Shown piece by piece: positions 44,807 to 53,948 of a stretch of 64,000 bases of DNA. Origin of the DNA: Armatimonadota bacterium (GTDB taxonomy: Bacteria > Armatimonadota > Fimbriimonadia > Fimbriimonadales > Fimbriimonadaceae); NCBI GenBank assembly GCA_037138755.1, contig JBAXHT010000003.1:364398-428397 (forward strand), in the 5' to 3' direction. The notes beneath the pieces were generated by a model. The model saw nothing but the letters and a program-made list of their open reading frames with translations, made no database searches and was not told the DNA's origin. Position 1 is the first letter of the stretch; each line of letters starts with the position of its first letter. The position numbers and the translations under genes were made by a program.

Positions 44807-46128
44807 TTCGACAAGTTGAGCAACAGCAAGTTCCCAACCGAATTCGTTTTGGGGCCGTTTGTGTCCATCACTAGCTTCAAAATGCTCTTCCCCTTGGGCA
44901 AAGTAAATGAACCCGCATCAACCGTCCGCCAGTTCGTCCAACCACCGGTATTCGGTACGGTGATGGTTGACCCAACCCGCTTTCCGCCGAGCTCGAAGTG
45001 GAACGTGCCGCCATCTCCATCGCTAGCAACCCTCGCGGTGCCCTTGTAGGTTCCGGCCGCCTCGACATCAACGATGTAGTTCAGCCATTCTCCGGCTGCC
45101 GTCCAGCCAACCGACCAGCGGTGCAAACCGTCGCCAGATGCTCCGATATCGACGCCTTCAGTCTTTCGGTATCCCCCACCGTTATTACCTGGGTCGTTAT
45201 CCTTGTAAGCCACACCTGCTCCACCCGGCATGAAGTTCGCAAACGGAACATCGCCCGGAACCTTGATCGGTTCAATTTTCGGAGGCTGGTTCGCTCTCGC
45301 GATTCTCTCCAAGCGTCGCTTCTCAATCGCTGCTTCGTCGACCACCAGGTTCTCGTCCGTCCATGCCTTGACGTAGTCAACCAACATTCGCTGAGGAAAG
45401 ACAGTTGTTGCATCAGGGTAACCCGGCCATTGACCCCCGACCGCCAGGTTCAAAATCATGAACTGAGGCTTGTTGAACACCCACTCTTCGGCACCGACAT
45501 CGTCTGGCCCGAACTTACCGTAGGATTTGCCGTCAACATAAAATCGAATCTCCTCCGGCTCCCATTCGACTCCGTAGGTATGGAAGCCTTCGGACAGATT
45601 CTCAACTCCCGCCATCTTGCGTTGAATACTTGCTCCGCCCGAATATCCCGGGCCATGAAGGGTGCCGTAGGACGTTTTGACGTCATGCCCGAGGAACTCC
45701 ATGATGTCAATCTCGCCGCACTTCGGCCAGCCGATCGAACCGATGTTGTCTCCTAGCATCCAAAATGCGGGCCAGATTCCTTGACCCTTGGGGAGCCAAA
45801 GCCTGGCTTCAAACTTGCCATACAGTTGGGAAAACTTGCCTTGCGTCTTCAGGCGAGCGGACGAATACTCTTTTGCGATACCATCTGCACCCTTAGTCGG
45901 TTCCTTCCGAGCTTCAATCACGAGCTGTCCGGAGCCGTTCAAGAACGCATTCTTTGAGCCGTCGGTGTAGCTCTGCATCTCATTGTTCCCGAAACCGTGT
46001 CCACCCAAATCGCGACCCCAAACTGAAGGATCTGGTGCGGTTCCTTTGGGTCCCTCAAACTCCTGAGAAAACGTCAACTTCCACTTCGGCGCAAGAACGG
46101 CAAGGGCACACATCGTTGAGACCAACAT
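44803..46128 (-). CDS. secreted GH16 beta-glucanase with CBM6
   Basis: A 441-residue secreted glycosidase. A short signal peptide (1-13) precedes a GH16 domain with the catalytic motif GEIDIME: Glu139 and Glu144, plus Asp141. GWPKCGEIDIMEFLG and GTLHGPGYSGG are of the laminarinase (endo-1,3-beta-glucanase) type. After a charged linker a C-terminal CBM6-like beta-sandwich follows (GWTAAGEWLNYIVDVEAAGTY; GWTNWRTVDAG; KGKSILKLVM). TACATT (46142-46137) lies 8 bases before the ATG. It would degrade beta-glucans outside the cell. Confidence 0.88.
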   Translation of the reverse strand: MLVSTMCALAVLAPKWKLTFSQEFEGPKGTAPDPSVWGRDLGGHGFGNNEMQSYTDGSKNAFLNGSGQLVIEARKEPTKGADGIAKEYSSARLKTQGKFSQLYGKFEARLWLPKGQGIWPAFWMLGDNIGSIGWPKCGEIDIMEFLGHDVKTSYGTLHGPGYSGGASIQRKMAGVENLSEGFHTYGVEWEPEEIRFYVDGKSYGKFGPDDVGAEEWVFNKPQFMILNLAVGGQWPGYPDATTVFPQRMLVDYVKAWTDENLVVDEAAIEKRRLERIARANQPPKIEPIKVPGDVPFANFMPGGAGVAYKDNDPGNNGGGYRKTEGVDIGASGDGLHRWSVGWTAAGEWLNYIVDVEAAGTYKGTARVASDGDGGTFHFELGGKRVGSTITVPNTGGWTNWRTVDAGSFTLPKGKSILKLVMDTNGPKTNSVGNLLLLNLSK

Positions 46129-46192
46129 TGCCTTCTAATGTACAACAATCTCCGCATCAAACCGCGACGGATGACCGTCTGTAAGTGTCCCG

Positions 46193-47965
46193 ATGCAAGT
46201 CACCGAAATCCTTTTGCGCCCCTACCAGGCCAAGGCTCTCGGTCAAGTTCTTGCTTGCAAGGACCAAGGGCTGCAACGCGTACTGGTTGTTATGCCCACC
46301 GGTACGGGCAAAACTACCCTGTTTAGCGCCCTGATCGGTCAGCTTTGCAAGAAGAAGGCGGATGAAGGGCTGGTTCTCGCTCACCGTCGGGAACTACTTG
46401 AGCAAGCTGCTACCCGGATCGCGCTTCAGAACCCGAAACTTCGAGTCGGAATCGAGGCTAAGAACCAGACGGAACGGCCGCAAATCATGGTCGGCTCTGT
46501 CCAGGCTCTTGGACGAAAAGAGACGCTTCGCCTAGACGGATTTCGCCCCAAGAGCTTGATCATTGATGAGGCTCACCACGCGGCTGCCGATACCTACCAG
46601 AACGTCATGCGCTCGGTCGGAGCCTACGACGGCGGGTGCTTTACCGTTGGCGTTACCGCGACTCCGCACCGGATGGACAACCGTCCGCTCCACGGCGAAG
46701 AAGAGGCGATCTTCGAGCAGGTGGCTTTTACCTACACTCTTAAGGAAGCCATCTCCGACGGCTGGCTTGCCGACCTCAAGGGTTACCGAGTCGCGACCGG
46801 AGTCGATCTCAGCAAAATCCGAATCGTCCACGGAGACTACAGCGCGAAGGCCCTGCAGGACGCCGTCAACACCGAATCACGCAACCGAACCGCGTTCGAG
46901 CACTGGACCCAAGTCGCGCAAGATCGCAAGACCATCATCTTTTGCACTGGTGTTGAACACGCCCAGTCCGTCGCCGAAATGTTCAAGAACGAAGGCTTCG
47001 CGGCTGAGTACGTCCATGGCGGCATGAGGCCCGACGAACGAGCCGGCATCATGCGCCGATTCGCCAACGGCAAAACCCAGATTCTTAGCAACGTAGAGAT
47101 CGCCACCGAAGGGTTCGATGTACCCGACGTCGGATGCGTTTTGTTGTTGAGACCCACGAAGAGTTGGGCTCTCTTCTGCCAGATGATCGGTCGCGGCCTC
47201 CGGGTTCTTCCGAACACGATCGAAGGTATCCCAGACGCCACGGCTAGGCGAGACAAGATCCGAGGCTCTGACAAGCCTGATTGCCTTGTGATCGATGTCA
47301 TCGACAACGGCAAGCGGGTCGTGATGCCCAAAGAGGGAGCTGAAGAGGAAAAGAACCCCTCTCTCACTGGGCTCGTCGGTTTACCCGAGGAGTTTGACCT
47401 CGAGGGCCGAACCCTGACCGAGGCAATGGACAGCTTTGACAAGCTCGATCCCCGCGCCCAGGCTCTGCTGTTCCGCCGAAACGTCAGCTTTGATGATCTG
47501 GACAACACGCTGGTTGCCGTGGATTTGCTGGCCGAACTGACGCCGCCGTTCGAAGTGATGGACAACAGCCGCAATGCGTGGATGAAGGTCGGGGACGGCC
47601 GCTACCTGCTTGCCTGCGGGAGCAGCAAGCACGAGGAGCACCGGATGGCCGCAATCGAAGAGGACGCCCTCGGCTACTGGCACCTGATCCTGTCTTCGGC
47701 TTCGATGGACCCAACCGAGACTCCGCTCGGACGCGACCTCAGCGACGCCTTCCGCCACGCCGACATCCGCATCCGCCAAATCTGGCCGTTCACTTCGGGC
47801 CTGACGTTATCGAGCACCCAATGGCGCAACCGGCCGATCACCGGAGATCAGCAGTCTGAACTACGGCAGCTCGGTGTGGAAGAAACTGTCCTTGCCATGC
47901 TTGAAACCTCGGGCCAAGCCTGGACGCTGATCGAGCTGAAGAAGCGCGAGCTGGCACGAACCTGA
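46193..47965 (+). CDS. SF2 helicase, type III restriction/UvrB-like family
   Basis: A 590-residue superfamily 2 ATPase: Walker A MPTGTGKT (Lys40), DEAH box IIDEAHH (about 123-129), motif III-like GVTATPHR, motif IV/V (SNVEIATEGFDVP) and motif VI QMIGRGLRVLP. The arrangement is like COG1061/SSL2 proteins that translocate on DNA. A C-terminal ~200 residues after motif VI, with WMKVGDGRYLLACGSSKHEE, is not recognised. No restriction or defence partner is adjacent, so a role in defence is unsupported and repair or recombination is equally possible. Confidence 0.85.
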   Translation: MQVTEILLRPYQAKALGQVLACKDQGLQRVLVVMPTGTGKTTLFSALIGQLCKKKADEGLVLAHRRELLEQAATRIALQNPKLRVGIEAKNQTERPQIMVGSVQALGRKETLRLDGFRPKSLIIDEAHHAAADTYQNVMRSVGAYDGGCFTVGVTATPHRMDNRPLHGEEEAIFEQVAFTYTLKEAISDGWLADLKGYRVATGVDLSKIRIVHGDYSAKALQDAVNTESRNRTAFEHWTQVAQDRKTIIFCTGVEHAQSVAEMFKNEGFAAEYVHGGMRPDERAGIMRRFANGKTQILSNVEIATEGFDVPDVGCVLLLRPTKSWALFCQMIGRGLRVLPNTIEGIPDATARRDKIRGSDKPDCLVIDVIDNGKRVVMPKEGAEEEKNPSLTGLVGLPEEFDLEGRTLTEAMDSFDKLDPRAQALLFRRNVSFDDLDNTLVAVDLLAELTPPFEVMDNSRNAWMKVGDGRYLLACGSSKHEEHRMAAIEEDALGYWHLILSSASMDPTETPLGRDLSDAFRHADIRIRQIWPFTSGLTLSSTQWRNRPITGDQQSELRQLGVEETVLAMLETSGQAWTLIELKKRELART

Positions 47966-48021
47966 AAGGAGTGCGGACGTCCCCTTTTGCATCATGGTTC
48001 TTCTAGTCCAAAAGTGGTGCC

Positions 48022-48771
48022 TTACGCGGCTTCTGGTCTTCGCCGCTCAACTCGCCCAACCCAGATAATCGCCACGGTCATAATCACTCCAATGACCAGC
48101 GAAGCACCTACGGTCCCCAGCCCCATTCCGCCCTTCTCGTGCGGCTTCCAAAGCAAGTCACCAAACGTTGCTCCAAACGGACGGGTCAAGACAAACGCGA
48201 TCCAAAAGAGCCCGACTTTGCTCAGGGACGTGTACCGATGCAGCAGCATCACCACCAACAAAATTCCTCCGATCACCCCCGCACTCATCAGGAATCCCCA
48301 CTCCAGATCATCTGCCAAAAAGTCACCCGCCGCAGTGCCGAGCGTATTGGAGACTAGGATAGCGATCCAATAAAACACTTCTGCCCGCCGAGTCGAGATG
48401 TCCGACACCGATAATGATTTTTCCACCAAACGCCAAGTGGCCAGCACACCCAGCAACGCACAAACCAAGATCAATGCGCCCTTGGTGTAACCCAGCTCCA
48501 GAGTCCGATCCATGAAGTCGGACATGGTTGTCCCTGCAGTACTTGTCGCGAGAATAACCATCCAATACAGCCACGGACGGAACGTCTTAGCGAGCAACTG
48601 AAACGTCAGAAAGACTAAGAAAAACGAGAACAAGACTGCCGTGCTGACACCGTAGCCAACCTTCAACGTCTGAGCCAACAGATCCCCAGCCGTTTCTCCA
48701 AGCGTGGTCGCAGCAATCTTAATCACCCAAAAGGATGCCGTTACCGCCGCGACCTTGCTTGTTGTTGACAT
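48022..48771 (-). CDS. COG4705-type membrane protein with four internal repeats
   Basis: A 249-residue protein with about eight membrane segments in four repeats, each of the pattern W-I-A/V...TLG-T-GD (WVIKIAATTLGETAGDLL; WMVILATSTAGTTMSDFM; WIAILVSNTLGTAAGDFL; WIAFVLTRPFGATFGDLL). This matches the uncharacterised membrane-anchored family COG4705. The repeated Gly-Asp turns may line a pore or bind ions. It starts 3 bases after icd and is co-transcribed with it. Function unknown. Confidence 0.75.
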   Translation of the reverse strand: MSTTSKVAAVTASFWVIKIAATTLGETAGDLLAQTLKVGYGVSTAVLFSFFLVFLTFQLLAKTFRPWLYWMVILATSTAGTTMSDFMDRTLELGYTKGALILVCALLGVLATWRLVEKSLSVSDISTRRAEVFYWIAILVSNTLGTAAGDFLADDLEWGFLMSAGVIGGILLVVMLLHRYTSLSKVGLFWIAFVLTRPFGATFGDLLWKPHEKGGMGLGTVGASLVIGVIMTVAIIWVGRVERRRPEAA

Positions 48772-48774
48772 GGA

Positions 48775-50067
48775 TCAACCCATGTGGGCAATGATCGCAT
48801 CGCCAAACTCTGAGCACTTGACCTTGGTTGCGCCTTCCATCAGTCGGTGGAAGTCGTAAGTCACCGTCTTAGCTCCAATCGCGCCGTTGACGCCTTTGAG
48901 GATCAGGTCGGCAACTTCGGTCCAGCCCATGTAGCGGAACATCATTTCTCCCGAGAGGATGACCGAAGAAGGGTTGACAACGTCTTGATCGGCGTACTTC
49001 GGAGCAGTTCCGTGGGTGGCCTCGAAGATCGCGTGACCGGTGATGTAGTTGATGTTCGCACCCGGAGCTATTCCGATCCCGCCAACTTGAGCCGCCAACG
49101 CATCGCTCAAATAGTCGCCGTTCAGGTTGAGTGTAGCGATAACATCGAAGTCCTCCGGACGGGTTAGAACCTGCTGAAGAGCAATATCCGCAATCGCATC
49201 TTTGATGATGATCCCCGCTCCGCGCTTCCCTTCCGGAATTTTGCACCACGGCCCACCGTCAATCTCTTCCGCTCCAAAAGCTTGCTTGGCCAGCGCATAG
49301 CCCCAATCACGGAAGCCACCTTCGGTGAACTTCATGATGTTGCCTTTGTGAACCAATGTGACCGACTTGCGATTGTTCTTGATGGCGTGCTCAATGGCCG
49401 CGTGGATGAGTCGCTGTGAGCCTTGTTTGGAGACGGGCTTGATCCCAACCCCGACCATGACTTCGGCTTCGGGCCCTTGGTGTCCAACGGCGTCAATCCA
49501 CTCCTGGCTCTTGGCCTTGGTGCCGAACCGAATTTTGCCGAACATCTTGGGGAACTTCTCTTCTAGGAAGTTCAGAACCGCCGCCGCATCGTCCGAGCCA
49601 CCGGGGAACTCGATTCCGGCGTAGATGTCTTCCGTGTTCTCTCGGAAAATCGTCATATCAACCGCCTCTGGCTTCTTCACCGGAGAAGGAACGCCGGTGA
49701 AATACTGCACCGGGCGGAGACAGACGTAAAGGTCAAGAATTTGCCGGAGCGCGACGTTGAGTGACGTAATTCCACCACCAACAGGGGTCGTCAAAGGTCC
49801 CTTGATACCAATCAACTTGTCGCGAAACGCGGTCAAAGTGTCTTCTGGCAACCATGAACCAGTGGAGTCAAACGCCTTCTGACCCGCCAAAACTTCTTCC
49901 CAGGCGACCTTTTTGGTTCCGCCGTACGCCTTCTCAACTGCCGCGTCGAACACGCGAACAGAAGCTCGCCAGATATCGCGTCCAGTGCCGTCACCCTCAA
50001 TGAAGGGAATGATTGGATCGTTGGGCACGTTTAGCCCTTGCGGAGTCATCGTAATCGGAGTCGCCAT
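48775..50067 (-). CDS. icd: NADP-dependent isocitrate dehydrogenase
   Basis: Icd oxidises isocitrate to 2-oxoglutarate in the TCA cycle. 430 residues, E. coli-like. Active-site Ser is in [13 protein letters not shown], Arg/Asp metal motifs in [13 protein letters not shown], and NADP preference is shown by [17 protein letters not shown], with Lys-Tyr at the 2'-phosphate site. The Ser in the SLNVALRQ loop is the one phosphorylated by AceK in E. coli; no aceK is in the window. It is followed by the COG4705 gene. Confidence 0.95.
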   Translation of the reverse strand: MATPITMTPQGLNVPNDPIIPFIEGDGTGRDIWRASVRVFDAAVEKAYGGTKKVAWEEVLAGQKAFDSTGSWLPEDTLTAFRDKLIGIKGPLTTPVGGGITSLNVALRQILDLYVCLRPVQYFTGVPSPVKKPEAVDMTIFRENTEDIYAGIEFPGGSDDAAAVLNFLEEKFPKMFGKIRFGTKAKSQEWIDAVGHQGPEAEVMVGVGIKPVSKQGSQRLIHAAIEHAIKNNRKSVTLVHKGNIMKFTEGGFRDWGYALAKQAFGAEEIDGGPWCKIPEGKRGAGIIIKDAIADIALQQVLTRPEDFDVIATLNLNGDYLSDALAAQVGGIGIAPGANINYITGHAIFEATHGTAPKYADQDVVNPSSVILSGEMMFRYMGWTEVADLILKGVNGAIGAKTVTYDFHRLMEGATKVKCSEFGDAIIAHMG

Positions 50068-50166
50068 TACCCCGTAAGGTTACCCCTAGCTTTTTGGTCC
50101 GAAACCTGATAAAGTAGTCGAGATTCTGGTGACCAACCAGTTCCCATTGTTTTGAGGCAACCACTC

Positions 50167-50790
50167 ATGAAGTTTCAGAAAGCATTTGTCAGTTCTATCT
50201 TTATCGCTGGAGTTGGATCCGCGTTTGCTCAGGCTCCTGTTGCGACCGATCTTGGCCCGATTTTCAGCACGAATGCGCTTTACAACACCCCGGACGTCCT
50301 GGCGACGAGCTCGACGGGCGGCGTCATCAAATGGTACAAATTCAGCATCTTCGCCGCGGCTACGAATTCGGCGAGTCTCTACCTGGACATCGACACTATT
50401 GGTAGCGGACTCGATACAGAAATCGGTCTCTTTGATGCCTCAGGCACGCTGCTCGCAGCTGATGATGACAACGGCCCAGCTCCCGGATTGAGCCTGCTCT
50501 CTTTCGGACTGACGACTCCACCTCGAATGGTCACCGGAGTGGGTGATTATCCCGGCGGCGGCGGCACCGGAGCAGCCGGCCAAAACGGCAACCTTGGAGT
50601 AGGCACTTACTACCTTGCCCTTACCGGATTCGATGCGTCTTTCGGGAATGCATGGACCGTGACCACTAATTCGACCAACACAACGGCAAATACAAACTTA
50701 AATTTCCGAACGAACATCGTGCCGGAGCCAGCTTCGATGGCCGTTCTCGGACTCGGAATTCTAGGACTAGCGCGGCGCAAGCGCAAGTAA
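50167..50790 (+). CDS. PEP-CTERM secreted beta protein
   Basis: A 207-residue exported protein. Signal peptide (1-21, SAFAQ cut site), a beta-rich body with DVUA0089-like sequence (WYKFSIFAAATNSASLYLDID; ETEIGLFDASGTLLAADDDNG, Asp/Gly-rich), a Gly-rich stretch, then a PEP-CTERM tag: NIVPEPASMAVLGLGILGLARRKRK. This is the second exosortase substrate in the window. Start ATG 50167 (KFQKAFVSSIF) is preferred over 50152, which overlaps the GAGG ribosome site. Confidence 0.83.
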   Translation: MKFQKAFVSSIFIAGVGSAFAQAPVATDLGPIFSTNALYNTPDVLATSSTGGVIKWYKFSIFAAATNSASLYLDIDTIGSGLDTEIGLFDASGTLLAADDDNGPAPGLSLLSFGLTTPPRMVTGVGDYPGGGGTGAAGQNGNLGVGTYYLALTGFDASFGNAWTVTTNSTNTTANTNLNFRTNIVPEPASMAVLGLGILGLARRKRK

Positions 50791-50812
50791 TCACGTGACG
50801 AAATCGAACGCC

Positions 50813-51223
50813 TCAGTCTTCGGACTGGGGCTCTCTCAGTTCAAGCATTGGCTTCACCGCGTACTTGAGCGCGAACATCCAAAACGCCGGCCACCAGATG
50901 ATATCGTTGGTGAGGATCGTGAATCCGAATCGCCAGGGTAGCTGTCCCTGGAGTGCTGCCATCAAAAAGCCAATCGGACCAAACGTCTTGCCGATCAGTC
51001 CAATCCAGACGTAGCCAGCGTAGCGAGCAGGATCACGAGCAATCATCCAGTAGCCAAGAGCATAGACGAGAACCATCATTCCCACGGACTGCCAAATGGA
51101 GACGTAATTGGGTTCCGGCAATCCCAGAAGTCTGAAGAAGGAGAGGGGAAACAGAACAACCCAGGTTCCCCAAACGAAGTTATAGACCGCAGCCGCGTAA
51201 AACCAGTTGCGATAAGCTCGCAT
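50813..51223 (-). CDS. small membrane protein, unknown
   Basis: A 136-residue protein with four predicted membrane helices (about 7-27, 42-62, 70-90 and 98-118). Trp- and Tyr-rich helix ends (YNFVWGTWVVLFP; IIWWPAFWMFAL). No motif I recognise. It begins 17 bases after the stop of the LolA-like gene on the same strand, suggesting co-transcription. Confidence 0.6.
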   Translation of the reverse strand: MRAYRNWFYAAAVYNFVWGTWVVLFPLSFFRLLGLPEPNYVSIWQSVGMMVLVYALGYWMIARDPARYAGYVWIGLIGKTFGPIGFLMAALQGQLPWRFGFTILTNDIIWWPAFWMFALKYAVKPMLELREPQSED

Positions 51224-51240
51224 ATCAAGCTCTACGTGAA

Positions 51241-51960
51241 TTACAGGCTAAACAGCGCATCGGCAACGCCGTCGTTGATCTTAACGCTGGAGTAGTGAAA
51301 CTCCGCGGCAAGCTTATTCTCAGCATTAAAGGTCTGTTGGATCGTTGGAAATGCGACGCCACCTTCTTTGATAGGCTTCGAAAACAGAATGGTTGCTTTG
51401 AGCTGACCTTCCTGCCCGTACCATTCTCGGCGGACGATGTATTTCTCATCCTTATCCATCCAGATCCGCATCCGCGAGGTGTTATCAAACTTTGCCGGCC
51501 AGGTGAGATCGAAGACGGGGTTGCCGGTCTCGCGATCAAAACGAACAAACTTCGACTGGAAAAATTTGGTTGCAACCGTTGAGGTTAGCATTCCGAATTC
51601 AAGGAAAGTCTGTTTCCTTCCGGGCTCGTTTGAGACATCAACTTTCTGGTTGATCTTGAGCTTCGGAATCCGGGTGACTTGGGTGTTGCCGTTGACGAGA
51701 TAGACGAACGTCGTATCATCGGCCTGCATGTCAAGCCGAAGTTTGAAAGGCTCTTTAGCTACAACTTTGAAGTTCTGGAACGACAGATTCCGTCGGTAGT
51801 CGTTATCGATCTTTGCTGCTTCGCTGACCTTTGCCTTCACAACCTTGCCCGTAAACGCCAAGTCTCGAAGCCCGGACTGGCAATACGACTCGATATCCTT
51901 CGACTGAAAGCCTCCGACCAGAACCGGAACAAGTACCGCTGCAAAAACCATTACAGTCAT
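51241..51960 (-). CDS. LolA-like exported protein
   Basis: A 239-residue exported protein. The ATG at 51960 gives a signal peptide (MTVMVFAAVLVPVLVGGFQS). Downstream is a repeated beta-strand protein (FVYLVNGNTQVTRIPK; RMRIWMDKDEKYIVRREWY; ATILFSKPIKEGGVAFPTI) resembling LolA/LolB-type or DUF2092-like lipoprotein-handling folds. A longer upstream ORF to 52155 overlaps the divergent membrane gene and is rejected. Role in outer-membrane lipid or lipoprotein transport is only suggested. Confidence 0.6.
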   Translation of the reverse strand: MTVMVFAAVLVPVLVGGFQSKDIESYCQSGLRDLAFTGKVVKAKVSEAAKIDNDYRRNLSFQNFKVVAKEPFKLRLDMQADDTTFVYLVNGNTQVTRIPKLKINQKVDVSNEPGRKQTFLEFGMLTSTVATKFFQSKFVRFDRETGNPVFDLTWPAKFDNTSRMRIWMDKDEKYIVRREWYGQEGQLKATILFSKPIKEGGVAFPTIQQTFNAENKLAAEFHYSSVKINDGVADALFSL

Positions 51961-52009
51961 TATGAACGTCCGAATCCGCCGAACGATTCGTATACAATCT
52001 GTAAAAGCG

Positions 52010-53035
52010 ATGCAAACGAGCGGGCCAATCAAGGATTTTGCAAAGTACGCCCAGGTTTCGCAACAGCAGTTTCTGCGTCCCCTTAGCCCTTCCGAACTCT
52101 CAGACGCATCCATTTTCGTATACCGGCGAAACTTTCGGTCCTTAGCGAGCCTCACGTTGCTCCCTTCCCTTTTCGTCTCTGGAGTCGTGCTCGTCTTCTT
52201 CCAGCTACTGTATCCCTATCTCTTTCCAAAAACCGAGAAAGACACCGATCTCGCGCTTCAGGTGCTACAGACAACGATACTGCTTGTTGGAGGAATTGGA
52301 CTGAGTGCGATTGTTGCGCTCATCGGACTTTCGCGCATCTGCTCCTACGCTCATATCCTAGCTGAAGCCGCCTTAAGTGACGAGGTTCTGAGCCAAAGCG
52401 ACATCGAGACCCGAGCGAAGCCACTCTTTGGCAAAAGCTACCGCTTGCTCGTTCGGTCCAGCATTTATAGCGTTGGAATTGCCTTTCTGAGCCTATTGCC
52501 CCTGCTGATCAGCGGCGTGTTTGGTGCTTTGACTGCGAGCTACAACATGTATCCTGCCGTTGCCGTCGGAATCTCGTTGGTCATTCTTCCCGTCGGGCTG
52601 ATCATTGCGCTTTCCCGCTTTTCGGTTGCGCTCGGAACCGTCAGCGTTGGGCTTGCCGAAGAGGTCGATCCGAAATTCGCGCTGACTCGCGCGAAGTATC
52701 TATTTGGCAACAAGAGTCGTCCGCTCCCTAAAGCGAACCCTGCGGCCGGTGGAATCCTCGCTGGAGCGGGTCTCTACTTTATTCTGCGAATTGGCTACAA
52801 CGCCGCAATGAGCGAGTTGACACTGAGCGAAATCATTCTCGCCAAGATGCCCACCACTCTGCTCCGCGTAATCGCCGACACCACACTCAGCCTCATTCCT
52901 GAGTTTCTTTTCATCTTCCTCGTTCTTCCGTTTGCCACCCTTGCCGGGTCGCTCTACTACTACCAACGTCGCATCGTCGTCGAAGGCCTAGACATCAAAA
53001 CCCTCTATGAAAAACTGCCTGCGAATCGCCGTTAG
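52010..53035 (+). CDS. multi-span membrane protein heading a DUF4129/DUF4350 operon
   Basis: A 341-residue integral membrane protein with about six spans (about 45-67, 85-110, 145-170, 180-205, 250-268 and 290-318) and a basic tail ending in EGLDIKTLYEKLPANRR. Start ATG 52010, 11 bases after TACAAT (51993-51998); an upstream ATG at 51962 lacks support. No named family. It overlaps the next gene by 29 bases, so they are co-translated. Similar membrane genes precede DUF4129 genes in other bacteria. Confidence 0.65.
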   Translation: MQTSGPIKDFAKYAQVSQQQFLRPLSPSELSDASIFVYRRNFRSLASLTLLPSLFVSGVVLVFFQLLYPYLFPKTEKDTDLALQVLQTTILLVGGIGLSAIVALIGLSRICSYAHILAEAALSDEVLSQSDIETRAKPLFGKSYRLLVRSSIYSVGIAFLSLLPLLISGVFGALTASYNMYPAVAVGISLVILPVGLIIALSRFSVALGTVSVGLAEEVDPKFALTRAKYLFGNKSRPLPKANPAAGGILAGAGLYFILRIGYNAAMSELTLSEIILAKMPTTLLRVIADTTLSLIPEFLFIFLVLPFATLAGSLYYYQRRIVVEGLDIKTLYEKLPANRR

Positions 53036-53948
53036 CCTCGGCGTGCTGCTCGCAGCCGTCTTTTCCTCGGGCCAGGATCCAACTGAATCCTGGAAACCAG
53101 TGCAAAAAATCGCTCGAGCAAAAGAGTCGGGCTGGGAACAAGAACTCCTAGATTCCATCGAAGACGTTGACCAGTTTTCAGACGACCTTGCCATCTACAA
53201 GAACCCGAAATCAACACCAGCAAAGAAGAAGGACGCAATGGCGAGCATTCTCGCCCGAATCGACCGCTATGTCGATTCGGAGAACGTAGCTGTCCGACAA
53301 AACTCTACGAAGAAAGCCGCAGAGATTTTGTCGAGAACCGAGTTCAAGTCGATGAAAGATGCCCCCGGCAAGTCCTGGGTACAGCGCATTTTGGAACGCC
53401 TAGAAAAGCTCCGGATGCGAGACCAAAAGAAGGACGACAACCAGATCGACTTCCCCGACCTCCCTTGGCTCGCCCCATTGCTTCGTGTGTTGATGTTCGC
53501 CATCTTGATCACGGCGGTTGGATTGCTCATTTGGCTTCTCACCAAGCTTCGATTCATGAGCCAGATGCGTAAGGAGAAGACGCGGTCCGGTGGAGGAATC
53601 TTGGAGGACGGAGAAGAGCTCCTCTCGGAAGATGAGTATCTGAAAAACGCCGATGACCTCATCGCCCAGGGCAGGTTCCGCGAGGCTTGCAGAGCCCTTT
53701 ACCTAGCGACCCTCGTCCGACTCGACGCCGCGCGCATCGCCCGCCTCGAACCCACCCAGACCAACTGGGAACACCTTCGCCGAGTGGAAACGAGCCGCAC
53801 AAAGCCAGAGGGCCTCGATTTCCGCACCCCGACCAAGCTCTTCGACCATGCCTGGTACGGCTACGCAGCGCGGAGCGCGACTGACGTCGAACCGTTTCGC
53901 CGAGCCTATCTCGACATCAAACAGCTCACCGAGGTGAAGGCAGCTTGA
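53007..53948 (+). CDS. DUF4129-domain membrane protein
   Basis: A 313-residue protein. N-terminal signal (1-22), an extracytoplasmic helical region (EQELLDSIEDVDQFSDDL), one membrane span (about 154-176, LLRVLMFAILITAVGLLIWL), and a cytoplasmic DUF4129 domain (FREACRALYLATLVRLDAARIARLEPTQTNWEHL...). DUF4129 usually accompanies transglutaminase-like or MoxR/DUF58/DUF4350 clusters; here DUF4350 follows. Function unknown. It starts inside the previous gene and overlaps the next by 4 bases. Confidence 0.75.
   Translation: MKNCLRIAVSLGVLLAAVFSSGQDPTESWKPVQKIARAKESGWEQELLDSIEDVDQFSDDLAIYKNPKSTPAKKKDAMASILARIDRYVDSENVAVRQNSTKKAAEILSRTEFKSMKDAPGKSWVQRILERLEKLRMRDQKKDDNQIDFPDLPWLAPLLRVLMFAILITAVGLLIWLLTKLRFMSQMRKEKTRSGGGILEDGEELLSEDEYLKNADDLIAQGRFREACRALYLATLVRLDAARIARLEPTQTNWEHLRRVETSRTKPEGLDFRTPTKLFDHAWYGYAARSATDVEPFRRAYLDIKQLTEVKAA

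Noticed and set aside
46193..47965. SF2 helicase as part of a defence island
   Set aside because: No nuclease, methylase or other defence gene is adjacent; the neighbours are a glucanase and icd.
52016..52155. Long N-terminal extension of the LolA-like gene
   Set aside because: It would lie antisense to the start of the divergent membrane protein; the signal peptide begins cleanly at 51960.
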